A DNA stretch of 64,000 nucleotides from Arsukibacterium sp. UBA5043 (GCA_002415085.1 DIBV01000016.1:115633-179632); one strand, 5' to 3'. Counted from the first letter of the stretch, positions 42,980 through 52,669 are shown. Numbers and translations are program-made. Notes: generated by a model from the sequence alone, not told the origin.

Positions 42980-43318
42980 CAACAACCTTATATTGCTATT
43001 ACTACCTGGCTAAACTCTAGCGATTATCATTCATTTTTGCCAACGTTTAATCGATGATTGCCGTTAATCAGCGATCGTGGCACGACCAAGCGCTGCCGCT
43101 AAGCAGGATATCAGCCAAGCCTGCTGTCGTTGCGGCTGATATTTTAACTGTTATATAACCCTTTTCTGCTTAGTCATCGTATAACACTGCTTAAATTAAT
43201 CTGCCGCTATTATAAAGCCAGCAATATGGCAAGCCCGCCGCATAGCTGGCCAAAACTGGCAAGCGCAAGCCAGAGCTGTATAATAGCAGGCAATACCCCA
43301 CAGGGCCTGATGCCAAGC
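42980..43318. other. 339-base intergenic region with pseudoknot-like inverted repeats
   Basis: This gap lies between the divergent EAL and ubiD genes and should hold both promoters. AGCAGG (43102-43107) pairs with CCTGCT (43120-43125), and ATATCAGCC (43108-43116) pairs with GGCTGATAT (43134-43142). The stems cross in the order A-B-A'-B', and TTTT follows soon after. I see no coding frame and no recognised riboswitch. Candidate -10-like AT-rich sequence (TATTATAAA near 43207) lies about 110 bases before ubiD. Confidence 0.5.
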
Positions 43319-44809
43319 ATGAAATATAAAGACTTACGTGATTTTATCAGCCAGTTAGAGCAGCGCGGTGAACTGGTGCGGGTAACCGCAGAAGTAGACC
43401 CGGTACTGGAAATGACCGAAATTGCCGACCGCACCTTGCGTGCCGGCGGCCCGGCTATTTTATTTGAAAACCCGAAAGGCTATAACATGCCGGTACTGGC
43501 CAACCTGTTTGGCACACCCCAACGGGTGGCGCTGGGCATGGGCCAGGAAAATGTATCAGCGCTGCGTGAAGTGGGCAAGTTACTGGCTTTTCTCAAAGAA
43601 CCTGAGCCACCTAAAGGCCTGAAGGATGCTTTTAGCAAGCTACCGTTATTCAAACAAGTGCTGAACATGTCACCTAAGCAGGTGAAAAAAGCCCCCTGCC
43701 AACAAATTGTGCTTACCGGTGAGCAAGTTGACCTTAGCCAGCTGCCGGTAATGACCTGCTGGCCGGGCGATGCGGCACCACTTATTACCTGGGGTTTAAC
43801 GGTAACCAAAGGGCCGCACAAAGAGCGGCAAAATCTGGGTATTTATCGCCAGCAAGTGCTGACCAAAAATAAACTGATTATGCGCTGGTTATCGCACCGT
43901 GGTGGTGCGCTGGATTTTTATGAGTTTCAAAAGGCCAATCCGGGGCAGAATTATCCGGTATCTGTGGCGTTAGGTGCCGATCCGGCGACGATTCTCGGTG
44001 CCGTGACGCCAGTGCCTGATACGTTGTCTGAATACGGTTTTGCCGGTTTGCTACGCGGTGACAATACCGAAGTGGTGAAATGCATCAGCAATGATTTGCA
44101 GGTACCAGCCAGTGCCGAGATTGTGCTTGAAGGCTATATTGCACCTGGTGAAATGGCGCCCGAAGGCCCTTATGGCGACCATACCGGCTACTATAATGAA
44201 GTGGACAATTTTCCGGTGTTTACCGTCACCCATATTACGATGCGTAAAGACCCGATTTATCACAGTACCTATACCGGTCGGCCCCCGGATGAGCCGGCTA
44301 TTCTGGGAGTGGCGCTGAATGAAGTGTTTGTACCAATCCTGCAGAAACAGTTTCCGGAGATCACCGACTTTTATCTGCCACCGGAAGGCTGCTCTTACCG
44401 GCTGGCCGTGGTAACCATGAAAAAGCAATACCCCGGCCATGCTAAGCGGGTAATGATGGGAGTCTGGTCTTATTTACGTCAGTTTATGTATACCAAATTT
44501 GTGATTGTCTGTGATGACGATATTAATGCCCGCGACTGGCAGGATGTTATCTGGGCCATTACCACCCGGATGGACCCGGCGCGTGACACCACCCTGGTAG
44601 AAAACACGCCAATAGATTATCTCGACTTTGCCTCGCCGGTGTCCGGACTTGGCTCTAAAATGGGCATGGACGCAACCAATAAATGGCCGGGCGAAACCAC
44701 GCGCGAATGGGGCGAACCCATTGTTATGGATCAGCAGACTAAACAACGGGTAGATTCCATCTGGGATAGTCTGGGCATTCCGTTGCCAGCAAAGGAAACC
44801 CGGCTGTGA
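43319..44809 (+). CDS. ubiD: 4-hydroxy-3-polyprenylbenzoate decarboxylase
   Basis: 496-residue prenyl-FMN-dependent decarboxylase of ubiquinone synthesis in the cytoplasm. The N-terminus [22 protein letters not shown] matches E. coli UbiD closely and fixes the ATG at 43319; longer in-frame starts at 43226 or 43310 add unrelated residues. The conserved active-site region ([20 protein letters not shown] with Glu and Asp residues) and metal-binding segments are intact, and the length is normal. It overlaps the ferredoxin gene by 4 bases (GTGA). The UbiX partner that makes prenyl-FMN is not in the window. Confidence 0.96.
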   Translation: MKYKDLRDFISQLEQRGELVRVTAEVDPVLEMTEIADRTLRAGGPAILFENPKGYNMPVLANLFGTPQRVALGMGQENVSALREVGKLLAFLKEPEPPKGLKDAFSKLPLFKQVLNMSPKQVKKAPCQQIVLTGEQVDLSQLPVMTCWPGDAAPLITWGLTVTKGPHKERQNLGIYRQQVLTKNKLIMRWLSHRGGALDFYEFQKANPGQNYPVSVALGADPATILGAVTPVPDTLSEYGFAGLLRGDNTEVVKCISNDLQVPASAEIVLEGYIAPGEMAPEGPYGDHTGYYNEVDNFPVFTVTHITMRKDPIYHSTYTGRPPDEPAILGVALNEVFVPILQKQFPEITDFYLPPEGCSYRLAVVTMKKQYPGHAKRVMMGVWSYLRQFMYTKFVIVCDDDINARDWQDVIWAITTRMDPARDTTLVENTPIDYLDFASPVSGLGSKMGMDATNKWPGETTREWGEPIVMDQQTKQRVDSIWDSLGIPLPAKETRL

Positions 44810-45084
44810 ATTATCAGGTAACGGTACTGCCGGCACAGCTTAGCTTTGCCGTGCAACCGGACGAGACCATACTGGATGCTGCACTGCGCAGCGGTATTGA
44901 TTTCCCGAACCGTTGCCGTCAGGGCGTCTGCACCAGCTGCGTCTGCAAATTAAAAAGTGGTGAAGTGCGCTATAACGAGCCACAGCCTCTGACTGAAGTG
45001 GACAAACAACAGCAGTTTACTTATTGTTGCCTGGCGTACCCGGTAAGCGATGTAGTTTTGCACCATCCTTTTATCAGTGGCTAA
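44806..45084 (+). CDS. plant-type [2Fe-2S] ferredoxin
   Basis: 92 residues with the four cluster ligands: [11 protein letters not shown] (Cys at +0, +5, +8 of the motif) and a distant Cys in TYCCLAYP. The fold is the 2Fe-2S ferredoxin domain used with ferredoxin/flavin reductases. The start is GTG overlapping the ubiD stop by 4 bases. The flavin reductase gene follows 40 bases later. In some proteobacteria these two domains are fused in one reductase next to ubiD, so this pair may be the split form (family knowledge). Confidence 0.88.
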   Translation: MNYQVTVLPAQLSFAVQPDETILDAALRSGIDFPNRCRQGVCTSCVCKLKSGEVRYNEPQPLTEVDKQQQFTYCCLAYPVSDVVLHHPFISG

Positions 45085-45123
45085 TCACCCTTAAACATTA
45101 AGCCACCAGAATATGAGAGTTTT

Positions 45124-45849
45124 ATGACCAACACTGCCAACAGCTCTGCGATTGCCTGTCAGGTAATTTCTGTCGACGCACTGAGCCCTGGGATCAGCAA
45201 AGTTGTGCTGCGTCCAGATCAGACCACTGATTATAGCGCAGGACAATATTTGCAACTGGTGTTAAGCGCTGAAGACAAAAGACCTTTTTCGATTGCCAGC
45301 ATTGCCAGTAGCAAGCTGCTGGAGCTGCATATTGGTACACCTGCCGGCGATAGCTGGTCGAGCGCTGCCCTTACCCATATTGAACAGCAATTTCGCGCTG
45401 GCATGCCGGTGATGGCTGAAATTGGCCTGGGCCAGGCACAGCTGCGTCAGGAGAGCACAAGGCCAGTTATTTTAATGGCCGGTGGTACTGGTTTTTCTTA
45501 CGTATATGCGATTGCCCAGGCACTGAGTGCGGCTAACGCCAGCCAGCCGGTGTTTTTATATTGGGGCGTGCGCCATGAAGATGCGTTGTACTATCTGCCA
45601 CAGTTACAACAATGGGCCAGTCAGCACAAGCAGTTCCGCTTTGTCCCGGTAGTACAGCAACCCGGCGCGAACTGGCAGGGCCGCAATGGGCTGGTACACG
45701 AAGCGGTTCTGGCAGATTTTGTCTCACTGGAAGCCTACGATATCTATATCGCCGGCCCCTTTGCCATGGCCGGAGTAGCCCGCGAAGCCTTCACAGAGCA
45801 AGGCGCTCACCGCGAGCATATGTTTGCCGATGCCTTTGCCTATATTTAA
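45124..45849 (+). CDS. fre: NAD(P)H-flavin reductase
   Basis: 241-residue FNR-fold enzyme. The flavin-binding motif RPFSIASIAS (about 59-68) and the nucleotide-binding segment VILMAGGTGFSYVYAIAQ (about 118-135) are present. The C-terminus ends in EHMFADAFAYI, the FADAF-type tail typical of Fre/LuxG. It reduces free flavins with NAD(P)H and could reduce the ferredoxin encoded just upstream, giving an electron path beside UbiD. GAG precedes the ATG by about 6 bases. A terminator-like hairpin follows the gene. Confidence 0.9.
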   Translation: MTNTANSSAIACQVISVDALSPGISKVVLRPDQTTDYSAGQYLQLVLSAEDKRPFSIASIASSKLLELHIGTPAGDSWSSAALTHIEQQFRAGMPVMAEIGLGQAQLRQESTRPVILMAGGTGFSYVYAIAQALSAANASQPVFLYWGVRHEDALYYLPQLQQWASQHKQFRFVPVVQQPGANWQGRNGLVHEAVLADFVSLEAYDIYIAGPFAMAGVAREAFTEQGAHREHMFADAFAYI

Positions 45850-45872
45850 ACTGGTTTGGCCAGTAAAACTAT

Positions 45873-45894
45873 GCCACAATCTGTGGCTTGTTTT
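45873..45894 (+). terminator. intrinsic terminator after fre
   Basis: GCCACA and TGTGGC pair around ATC, followed by TTGTTTT. A second small hairpin (ACTGG/CCAGT) lies just before it. This would end the ubiD-ferredoxin-fre transcript before the thioesterase gene. Confidence 0.55.
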
Positions 45895-45911
45895 CCAATA
45901 GGATCAGTAAC

Positions 45912-46319
45912 ATGCAACATAAAACCCTGATTAAAGTTCGTGGCTATCATTTAGATATTTATCAGCACGTCAATAATGCTCGTTACCTGGAATTTCTGGA
46001 AGAAGCCCGCTGGGGTTATCTGGAAGACAGCGGTGATATTGAATGGTTTGCCAAACATAAACTGGCCTGGATTATCGTCAATATTAATATTAACTATCGG
46101 GTGGCTGCCACCATGGGCGATACCCTGGAAATATTTACCCGCTTTAGCAAAATTGGCGGTAAAAGTGCGGTGGTAACCCAGGAAGTGCGGATTGCCGGCA
46201 AAGACGCATTGGCAACAGATGCGGAAGTGACCATTGTCTGCTTAGATCAGAAAACCAGCAAGCCGGTGGTTATTGAAGGTGAATTAAAATCCCGCCTGGA
46301 GCAGCATATCGCTGAGTAA
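45912..46319 (+). CDS. YbgC/FadM-like acyl-CoA thioesterase
   Basis: 135-residue hot-dog-fold enzyme. The motif YHLDIYQHVNNARYLEFLEEARW carries the catalytic Asp and the family His-Val-Asn-Asn segment. It should hydrolyse acyl-CoA or acyl-ACP thioesters, as FadM does for long chains. ATG at 45912 has AGGAT 8 bases upstream; the in-frame start at 45888 is upstream of that site. It converges with the TonB-like gene, 3 bases apart. Confidence 0.88.
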   Translation: MQHKTLIKVRGYHLDIYQHVNNARYLEFLEEARWGYLEDSGDIEWFAKHKLAWIIVNININYRVAATMGDTLEIFTRFSKIGGKSAVVTQEVRIAGKDALATDAEVTIVCLDQKTSKPVVIEGELKSRLEQHIAE

Positions 46320-46322
46320 TAG

Positions 46323-47108
46323 TCAGCGCTTACTATGTTTTTCCAGCGCTTGCTTTAGCAACGCGCTGGTGCTGACTTCATCGCCGCAAGGCACCCTTTT
46401 TGCCGCCATCAGTGCCTCAAAACCATCCAGCGTCGGGTCGCCGAAAACACAAACTCCTTTGCTGATACGAACGATATGCCGGCCATCATTTAGCTGGGCA
46501 ACAACCTGCTGCGCCGGGCCCTGACTAACCGGCCAATACTTCCTATCCACCGTTAACCGGGGCTGTTGCTGCTTCTGCAAAAACTGCTGGTAACTGCCAC
46601 TGGCTGCTTGCTCAATTGCTGCCTGATCCGGTTTTGCCACTTGGTGCAGTGCACGTTGCGCCAGGCTTTGTCCCTGAACTAACCTTGTGTTATTTGCTGA
46701 ACGGGTCTTTTGGTCAGCGTCATCTGGCATTATCGTGGCCGGTTTGAATTCTGGCGGCAAGTCTTCTGAACTACCATCACTGGTAAGAGTCTGGTCAATC
46801 ACTTCATCGGCCATTCTTTGTTCGTTTGGCAATGAATTAGCCGGCAGAGTGGCTTTAGGGGGCGGTTTTGCAGCGGGCGGCGGTTGATACAGGAAGGATA
46901 TTATTGGCTCAGCTACCGGTTGCGACACAGGCTGGCTGAATTTTGTTGTTAGCAGCAACGCCAGAATGACGATGTGCAGTAAAACGGCCAGCAGAACAGC
47001 GTTACCATATTCAGTGCTGAAGCGCTGTAAGGGGTGTATAACAGCTGCCAAAAATTGCTGCCCCGAGGCTATTATTGTTAAGTCTGTATCAGACCCTGAG
47101 GGCAGCAA
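46323..47108 (-). CDS. TonB-like single-pass periplasmic protein, unknown function
   Basis: 261 residues. One transmembrane helix near 37-55 (AVLLAVLLHIVILALLL) is followed by a Pro/Ala/Lys-rich stretch (about 60-95; PPPAAKPPPK), a layout like the energy transducer TonB. The C-terminal part (about 195-245) has two Cys (VCVFGDP, VPCGDE) and does not match the TonB C-terminal domain as far as I can see. No exbB or exbD is adjacent. The start is probably TTG at 47108, with GGA just upstream, and is uncertain. Confidence 0.6.
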   Translation of the reverse strand: MLPSGSDTDLTIIASGQQFLAAVIHPLQRFSTEYGNAVLLAVLLHIVILALLLTTKFSQPVSQPVAEPIISFLYQPPPAAKPPPKATLPANSLPNEQRMADEVIDQTLTSDGSSEDLPPEFKPATIMPDDADQKTRSANNTRLVQGQSLAQRALHQVAKPDQAAIEQAASGSYQQFLQKQQQPRLTVDRKYWPVSQGPAQQVVAQLNDGRHIVRISKGVCVFGDPTLDGFEALMAAKRVPCGDEVSTSALLKQALEKHSKR

Positions 47109-47186
47109 ATAATTCCGCTTTAGTAATAACTTACTCCGTAAACTGTTTTTTCATTTCAGCCGCGGGCTTATAGTTTTTCGCTTTTA

Positions 47187-47696
47187 TTAACAGGGGATAT
47201 ATCGGGTTATCTCACTCCATCGTTCCAGCTTTTCAGCTAAGCTCTGGCGGGCATGGGCCGGGCTGGTGGAGGGTAGCGGGATCAGTTGCAGCGTTGCCGG
47301 CAATTGCTGTTTTTTGATAACGTGGCGTTGGAAACTTTGCCAGGCTTTCGCTCCATTAAAAGCAATGGCGATAATTTGGCTGTGGTGCTGCATAAAATCA
47401 GTGAAATCGTTGGCCTGCTCTGCCGTAATCGCACTGTCCAGACTACCCTGGCGCTGACAACAGCCAAGCACGTCCCACAGCGCTACCTGTCGTGTTAACA
47501 AGGCCTGCAATCGCCCAGGATAACTTAACCCGGGTTCAAGCCCGAGCAAGCGGGTCATTACCGGCCAGAATGCATTGCGGGGGTGGGCATAGTACTGCTG
47601 CTGTTGCAGCGACTTTGCACCGGGCATACTACCCAGAATTAACAGCCTGGCATCTGGCCTCGATATCGCCGCCAGGCCGGATATTGCTGCGGCCAT
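47187..47696 (-). CDS. DNA-deoxyinosine/uracil glycosylase family protein
   Basis: 169 residues of the uracil-DNA glycosylase superfamily, removing deaminated bases from DNA. The N-terminal motif LILGSMPGAKSLQQQQYYAHPRNAFWPVM and the C-terminal PLPSTSPAHARQ loop (substrate and catalytic region) match the DNA-deoxyinosine glycosylase (Mug-like) group. Its ATG overlaps the hemY stop by one base (TAATG), so it is the last gene of the hem operon. It is convergent with nothing and is followed by a short gap before the TonB-like gene on the same strand. Confidence 0.85.
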   Translation of the reverse strand: MAAAISGLAAISRPDARLLILGSMPGAKSLQQQQYYAHPRNAFWPVMTRLLGLEPGLSYPGRLQALLTRQVALWDVLGCCQRQGSLDSAITAEQANDFTDFMQHHSQIIAIAFNGAKAWQSFQRHVIKKQQLPATLQLIPLPSTSPAHARQSLAEKLERWSEITRYIPC

Positions 47697-48775
47697 TAGC
47701 GCAGCTCGGGTTGGTACTGACGGGCTTTTTGCCAGGCTTGCTGTGCCTGTTGTGGCTCACCTTCCTGCTCAGCCAGATAGGCCAGCACGGCATAAAGATA
47801 ACCATTGCTTGGGTTGTCACGCAGCCAGTGCTGAATCTGCTTGCGTAGCCTTAGTACCGAGCGGCCCAGTTGGATCTGCCGTAAATGCGGCCATGCCGGC
47901 GCCACATCGGCCAGCGACAATGCCGCCACCAGTCGCTTTTCTGCCGCGTCAGGCTGGCCCGCGTTTGCTTCAGCCCAGGCTAAGCCCACTGCCGCTGCCG
48001 CCGACTTGCGCTCTTTTGCCGGTAGCACCTGCCAGAAGTCCTGTTGCTGCTCAAAGCCGGCTTCTCCTGCTAAATGACGCAGTGCCTGTGGATAAATAGC
48101 AAATCGCTGCAGCCGCCAGCTGTTTTTATCAAACCAATGCTCTGTAGCAGCCCGTCCTGCAGCCGTTAGCACCTGTTGCCAGAGGCCCGCCTGTTGCAAA
48201 GCACGCAAGTATAACTGGCCGAGCGCGGCGTCAAACGGCGGATGCTGCAGTAACGCCTCAAGAATAACAACCGCCTGGCGAGTGTGGCCCTGATGCAATA
48301 ACATGTCGGCTTCAAGATACTGTCGGTTCGGGTCATCTTCAGCTAAATCTGCTATCAGGGTTTTAGCCTGTTGGTACTCTCCAGCATAAAATGCGGCATA
48401 AGCTGCCAGAAAACGCTTCTCGCCGTTAAAGCCTCCGGCTTGCAGCGCTTGTTGTAGCTCGCTGGCAGCCTTTGGCCACTGCCGCCTCGCGTAGGCATTT
48501 AAGCCATTGGCAAAGGCCTGCTGCGCTTTTTTCTGGCGCCGTGAGCGGAAAAAATTAAAGGAGCCATGCTGGATGCGTAACAGGTGCTTTAGTAACTTTA
48601 CCATTAGCACTATTGCCACCAACACAACTGTTAGCACGATCCCAAAACCCAGTGCGGTCATTTCAATTACGTACCCGGCCAGCACCAGTTTAATATATCC
48701 CGGGTTATTGGTTACCACTGGCCCTAAAAACATTGCCAGCGCCAGCACAACAATCAGTAAAATGGCTTTGATCAT
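47696..48775 (-). CDS. hemY: haem biosynthesis operon protein HemY
   Basis: 359 residues with two N-terminal transmembrane helices (about 4-22 and 38-60) and a C-terminal TPR-like helical region (about 95-350). HemY is a conserved inner-membrane protein of the hemCDXY operon; its precise job is not settled, though it is linked to porphyrin metabolism. It overlaps hemX by 4 bases and the glycosylase by 1. Confidence 0.9.
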   Translation of the reverse strand: MIKAILLIVVLALAMFLGPVVTNNPGYIKLVLAGYVIEMTALGFGIVLTVVLVAIVLMVKLLKHLLRIQHGSFNFFRSRRQKKAQQAFANGLNAYARRQWPKAASELQQALQAGGFNGEKRFLAAYAAFYAGEYQQAKTLIADLAEDDPNRQYLEADMLLHQGHTRQAVVILEALLQHPPFDAALGQLYLRALQQAGLWQQVLTAAGRAATEHWFDKNSWRLQRFAIYPQALRHLAGEAGFEQQQDFWQVLPAKERKSAAAAVGLAWAEANAGQPDAAEKRLVAALSLADVAPAWPHLRQIQLGRSVLRLRKQIQHWLRDNPSNGYLYAVLAYLAEQEGEPQQAQQAWQKARQYQPELR

Positions 48776-49902
48776 ATGTCAGTCTCCGCCAGGTTCTGCA
48801 GATAGCCTTCTAACTTGGCAGCACTTTGCAATGTTGGTAGTTGCTGCGCGCTGATTTCAATGGCAGCCAGCGCCAGCAGTTGTTCACTCAGTTGTTGCAC
48901 GGCAGGCTCAGTTGCCTGAAAATGACGTTGCAATTGATCACTGGCTTGTTGCAATGCACTGCGATACACCACAGGCTCGCCCTGCAAGGCCGCCAATTGT
49001 GCCAGCAGCAATTGCTGGTTCAGAGCAACCCGCACCATCAGCTGTTGCTCAGCCGTTAAACTGAAATAATCTTCTGGCATGGCCACCCGGGCTGAAAATA
49101 ATTTTTGTAAGCTGTTGTCCCAATAATACTTTAAGGTACTGCGCCAATTTTTCAGATCTCCCTCTGGCTCAGACACGGTAACACTTAGCTCGGTTTGTTG
49201 CTGTTTTAACGGCAAACGCATACTGGTTTTACGCATTTGTGCCAACTCGACATGCACGGCGCTCAGATCGGGCGTTTTTAATGTGGTCAGCACTGCTAAA
49301 TCATCAGCAATGGCTTGGCGCACATTAATCAGTGATGCGTCATCCAGTTCAGCAAGCTGTTGCCCGGCACGCTGCAGCAGTAACCTGGCAGTGTTGATAT
49401 CCTGATTTAACCACAGACTGTAATCAGCCCGTTTTAACAAAAACTGAATTTCAGCCAATGCCCAGTGCCGTGGAGGCGCCCCATCGCTTTGCTGTACCAG
49501 TTCTCGTACACTTTGCATTTGTTGCTGTAATTGCTGCTGCTGGCGTTGTTGCTGCGCCGTTATTTGCTGCTCTGTTTCGCTCAGGCTCTGCTGCTGGCGG
49601 TTCAGGCTTTGCTGTAATTGATTTTCATTGCTGCTTAGCAGCTCAGCATTTTGCCGGCTAATATCCTGCTGCGCTTGTTGCAACTGCTGTTGCTGGGTTT
49701 GTAAATATTGCCACTGCGGCCATAACCAGTATGTTGCCCAAGCCAGGCCTGCCACCACCAGTAATGAGCATAGCAATGCCAGCGCGGCTAAAGCGCGACC
49801 ACCACGAACCGGCCGTTGCTCTTGCTCAGCAATTTGTTGTTTTAATTGCTCCAGTGGTGCATCTGATTCTTCAGCCGGGGTTAACGCTGCCTGTTCACTC
49901 AT
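48772..49902 (-). CDS. hemX: HemX family protein
   Basis: 376 residues. A Glu/Gln-rich cytoplasmic start is followed by one transmembrane helix (about 38-60), a long Gln-rich coiled coil (about 65-140) and a helical periplasmic domain. It is often annotated as uroporphyrinogen-III C-methyltransferase, but it lacks an obvious SAM-binding fold, so that name is doubtful. It overlaps hemD and hemY by 4 bases on each side. Regulation of the pathway is one proposed role. Confidence 0.88.
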   Translation of the reverse strand: MSEQAALTPAEESDAPLEQLKQQIAEQEQRPVRGGRALAALALLCSLLVVAGLAWATYWLWPQWQYLQTQQQQLQQAQQDISRQNAELLSSNENQLQQSLNRQQQSLSETEQQITAQQQRQQQQLQQQMQSVRELVQQSDGAPPRHWALAEIQFLLKRADYSLWLNQDINTARLLLQRAGQQLAELDDASLINVRQAIADDLAVLTTLKTPDLSAVHVELAQMRKTSMRLPLKQQQTELSVTVSEPEGDLKNWRSTLKYYWDNSLQKLFSARVAMPEDYFSLTAEQQLMVRVALNQQLLLAQLAALQGEPVVYRSALQQASDQLQRHFQATEPAVQQLSEQLLALAAIEISAQQLPTLQSAAKLEGYLQNLAETDI

Positions 49903-50651
49903 AATATTTCCTTCTTAAGCTGAATAATTTGCTGTAACAACGCCTGATCGTTAGCATTCTCTGCCAGACTTATTCGCTGGCGGTTAATCCCCAGAGCGAG
50001 CGCTTGCTCCTGCATCCGCGGGCTGACCAGCAACCAGTGTCGTTGCTGCAACCAGGGTACTCCGGCCTCTGGGATTATCGCAAACAACTGCTGCAAAATT
50101 TCATTACTGGTGGCTACAATACAACGTACTTGCTGCTGCTGCCACAACTGCCAAAGCTGTGCCCCATCCAGGGGAAGTGGTAATCGGCTATAGCTCTGCA
50201 CATATTTAACGGTAGCACCCCGGGCAATTAATTGCTGCTTAATCAGCTCCCGACCACTGTTGCCCCGCACCACCACGATCTGCTTGCCTATCACCTGCTG
50301 AAGCTGAGGCAGTGCCAGCAAACCTTCACTGCGCTGATCTTGCGGCACAATAACTTCACGTCCACTCCAGCGCTGCAACAAGCTTGCAGTGGTGCTACCA
50401 ACGGCAAACAAATGGCCCGACAGTTGCTCCGGCTTAATTTGCTGTTCCAGCGCATGTACCGCACTAACACTGACAAAAATAAGCAGCTCTGCCTGTTCAA
50501 GCAATGTTACTTCTTTGGCTTTTAAGGTAACTTGCTGAGTGGTAATTAACGGCTGATAACTATAAGCAATACCTTGTTCATCCAGGCTGGCCAGCAGATT
50601 GTCGGCCTTGCCAGCTGGCCGGGTAATTAAAAAAGGGGTGGCCATTGTCAT
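49899..50651 (-). CDS. hemD: uroporphyrinogen-III synthase
   Basis: 250 residues. It cyclises and rearranges hydroxymethylbilane to uroporphyrinogen III. The sequence is diverged as usual for HemD, but has [16 protein letters not shown] at the start, the conserved [29 protein letters not shown] region (about 120-150) and [13 protein letters not shown] later. The start is the ATG whose TGA overlap with hemC is 4 bases; a second ATG two codons later is an alternative. Position between hemC and hemX supports the call. Confidence 0.92.
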   Translation of the reverse strand: MTMATPFLITRPAGKADNLLASLDEQGIAYSYQPLITTQQVTLKAKEVTLLEQAELLIFVSVSAVHALEQQIKPEQLSGHLFAVGSTTASLLQRWSGREVIVPQDQRSEGLLALPQLQQVIGKQIVVVRGNSGRELIKQQLIARGATVKYVQSYSRLPLPLDGAQLWQLWQQQQVRCIVATSNEILQQLFAIIPEAGVPWLQQRHWLLVSPRMQEQALALGINRQRISLAENANDQALLQQIIQLKKEIL

Positions 50652-51580
50652 GCGTTTGCCTGATATACCTGTTGTAAAATGGCACCCGCCCCCTGGGCCA
50701 GTAGCTGTTCGGCTACGATCAGGCCTATCTGCTCTGCGTGTGTGGCACTACCTGTGTGCTCAGCCCGGATAATCTGGCCACCGTCCAGTGATCCCACCAG
50801 GCCGCGCAAATGCAATTGCTCACCATTAAGGGTAGCAAAGGCGCCAATGGGCACCTGACACCCGCCCTGCAAGCGGCGGTTCATCGCCCGCTCAGCCAGT
50901 ACACAATAACGCGTTGCCTGATGTTCCAGTGGCGCCAGAAGTTGCTGGATTGCACTATCTGCACTGCGACATTCAATACCGACTGCCCCCTGGCCATTGG
51001 CGGGTAGGCTTTGCTCAGGTTCAATATAGCTGGCAATCCGGCCGGCGAAACCGAGCCTGATTAACCCCGCAGCGGCCAGAATAATGGCCGCAAACTCGCC
51101 GTTATCCAGCTTGGCCAGCCGGGTATTAACATTGCCCCGTAAATCGCGTACGGTTAAATCGGGCCGTAACGCTTTTAACTGGCATTGCCGGCGTAAACTT
51201 GAGGTGCCCACTACAGCGCCATAGGGTAATTGGGAAAGCCGCTGAAACTGGTTTGATACAAAAGCATCGCGCGGGTCTTCACGCTGGCAAATGGTTTGCA
51301 GCACCAGACCATCGGGAAAGGCCACCGGCACATCCTTAATACTGTGCACAGCAATATCAGCCCGACCATCCAAAATGGCCGTCTCCAGCTCTTTAACAAA
51401 CAATCCTTTACCGCCTATTTTTGCCAGCGGGGTATCAAGAATTTTGTCACCCTGAGTCGACATCGGCACCAACTCTACCTGCAAAGCAGGGTGATGGCGG
51501 ATAAGTTCTGCCTTAACAAATTCGGCCTGCCACAACGCCAGCGCGCTTTTACGAGTGGCAATACGTACAATCTGGCTCAT
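50648..51580 (-). CDS. hemC: hydroxymethylbilane synthase
   Basis: 310-residue cytoplasmic enzyme that joins four porphobilinogens into hydroxymethylbilane. The N-terminus [20 protein letters not shown] and the dipyrromethane-cofactor Cys in [13 protein letters not shown] (about 238-250) are intact, as are the substrate Arg motifs ([20 protein letters not shown]). It follows the esterase gene by a single base and overlaps hemD by 4. E. coli transcribes hemC away from cyaA; no cyaA is present here. Confidence 0.97.
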   Translation of the reverse strand: MSQIVRIATRKSALALWQAEFVKAELIRHHPALQVELVPMSTQGDKILDTPLAKIGGKGLFVKELETAILDGRADIAVHSIKDVPVAFPDGLVLQTICQREDPRDAFVSNQFQRLSQLPYGAVVGTSSLRRQCQLKALRPDLTVRDLRGNVNTRLAKLDNGEFAAIILAAAGLIRLGFAGRIASYIEPEQSLPANGQGAVGIECRSADSAIQQLLAPLEHQATRYCVLAERAMNRRLQGGCQVPIGAFATLNGEQLHLRGLVGSLDGGQIIRAEHTGSATHAEQIGLIVAEQLLAQGAGAILQQVYQANA

Positions 51581-51581
51581 C

Positions 51582-52262
51582 CTAATTATCCTTTGCCTGC
51601 ATTAACCGGCGTTGTAAAAAGCTACTGATATCCGCCACTTCCTGAGCACAAACGCTATGCTCCATCCGGTAATCGTGCCAACTTACGTTGAAGCCCTGAT
51701 TTTTAAGCGCATGAAACGCTTGCTGACCAGCGGCTAACGGTACGACCGGGTCCTGGCTGCCATGGCCGATAAATACCGGCGTGGCTTTATTACTGTTGGT
51801 TGCCTCTGCGGCGAGTTTATCCGGCGCGCACATATAGGTTGATAACGCCATAACGCCGGCCAGTTTATAAGGTAGCCGCGCCAGTAAATGCAGTGCGATT
51901 ACTCCGCCCTGGCTGAAGCCAGCCAGCACAATTTGCTCACTATTCAGACCATCGGCAATCAGTTTATCGAGCAACTGTTGCACTGCTACTGCCGACTCAC
52001 GCACCCCGGTCTCATCAGCGCGATGGGCCAAGTCCATGGTTTTAATATCGTACCAGGCGCGCATTCTCATACCGGCGTTAACTGTTACCGGCCGTTCGGG
52101 GGCATGCGGAAATAAAAACCGGATGCCGGCATCTGTTGGCAACCGCAGCTCGGGCACGATAGGCGCAAAACCATGGCCTGAGTCGCCCAGGCCATGCAGC
52201 CACACTACTGCAGCCTTCACCGGACCGTTAGGTTTTACATCAACAAAAGGGAGTAATGCCAT
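51582..52262 (-). CDS. alpha/beta-hydrolase carboxylesterase
   Basis: 226 residues of the carboxylesterase/phospholipase family. The triad is visible: Ser in [11 protein letters not shown] (about 118), Asp in GSQDPVVPL (about 173) and His in [10 protein letters not shown] (about 207); the oxyanion loop is [11 protein letters not shown]. It should hydrolyse short acyl esters in the cytoplasm. It is coupled to cyaY (TAATG overlap) and runs into hemC. It occupies the place where cyaA lies in E. coli. Confidence 0.9.
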   Translation of the reverse strand: MALLPFVDVKPNGPVKAAVVWLHGLGDSGHGFAPIVPELRLPTDAGIRFLFPHAPERPVTVNAGMRMRAWYDIKTMDLAHRADETGVRESAVAVQQLLDKLIADGLNSEQIVLAGFSQGGVIALHLLARLPYKLAGVMALSTYMCAPDKLAAEATNSNKATPVFIGHGSQDPVVPLAAGQQAFHALKNQGFNVSWHDYRMEHSVCAQEVADISSFLQRRLMQAKDN

Positions 52263-52597
52263 TATTCTGTTCCGGATTGCGGTGGCGTCAGCACTACCGG
52301 GCTGCCCGCCTGTTTAGAGGCTGCATCTGACAACAGTTGCCAGAATTCACTGCCGGTGCGGTTATCGATCCATTGCTGATTGCGCCATTCAAAGTGATGG
52401 CCATTAAACTTGGTCGCCAGCCAAAGCTGCTGCAGTGGCGGCTGTTTGTTAATAATAATCTTGCTTTGATCCGGAAAGGTTATCGACAATAAACCACCAT
52501 TCGATTCGTAGTCTAAATCAAGCTCCAGTTGTTCAATTGCCTCTTCTACCGCTAACAGGGTATTGTCGGTCAGTTCTTCATATTCTAAGTCATTCAT
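52262..52597 (-). CDS. cyaY: frataxin-like iron-sulfur assembly protein
   Basis: 111-residue CyaY that modulates iron-sulfur cluster assembly by the Isc machinery. The acidic first helix (MNDLEYEELTDNTLLAVEEAIEQLE), the GGLLSITFPDQSKIIINKQPPLQQLWLA strands and the WRNQQWIDNRTGSEFW segment are typical. ATG at 52597 with AGGTG upstream fits the family start; a longer frame to 52675 would overlap the lptM start. It is divergent from lptM, as in E. coli, and coupled downstream to the esterase. Confidence 0.93.
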   Translation of the reverse strand: MNDLEYEELTDNTLLAVEEAIEQLELDLDYESNGGLLSITFPDQSKIIINKQPPLQQLWLATKFNGHHFEWRNQQWIDNRTGSEFWQLLSDAASKQAGSPVVLTPPQSGTE

Positions 52598-52669
52598 CTG
52601 CGTCACCTGTTTGCTTTTATCGCTAAGGATGCGATTATAGAGCGTCAAGCCGTTAAAGAAATAGAAACC

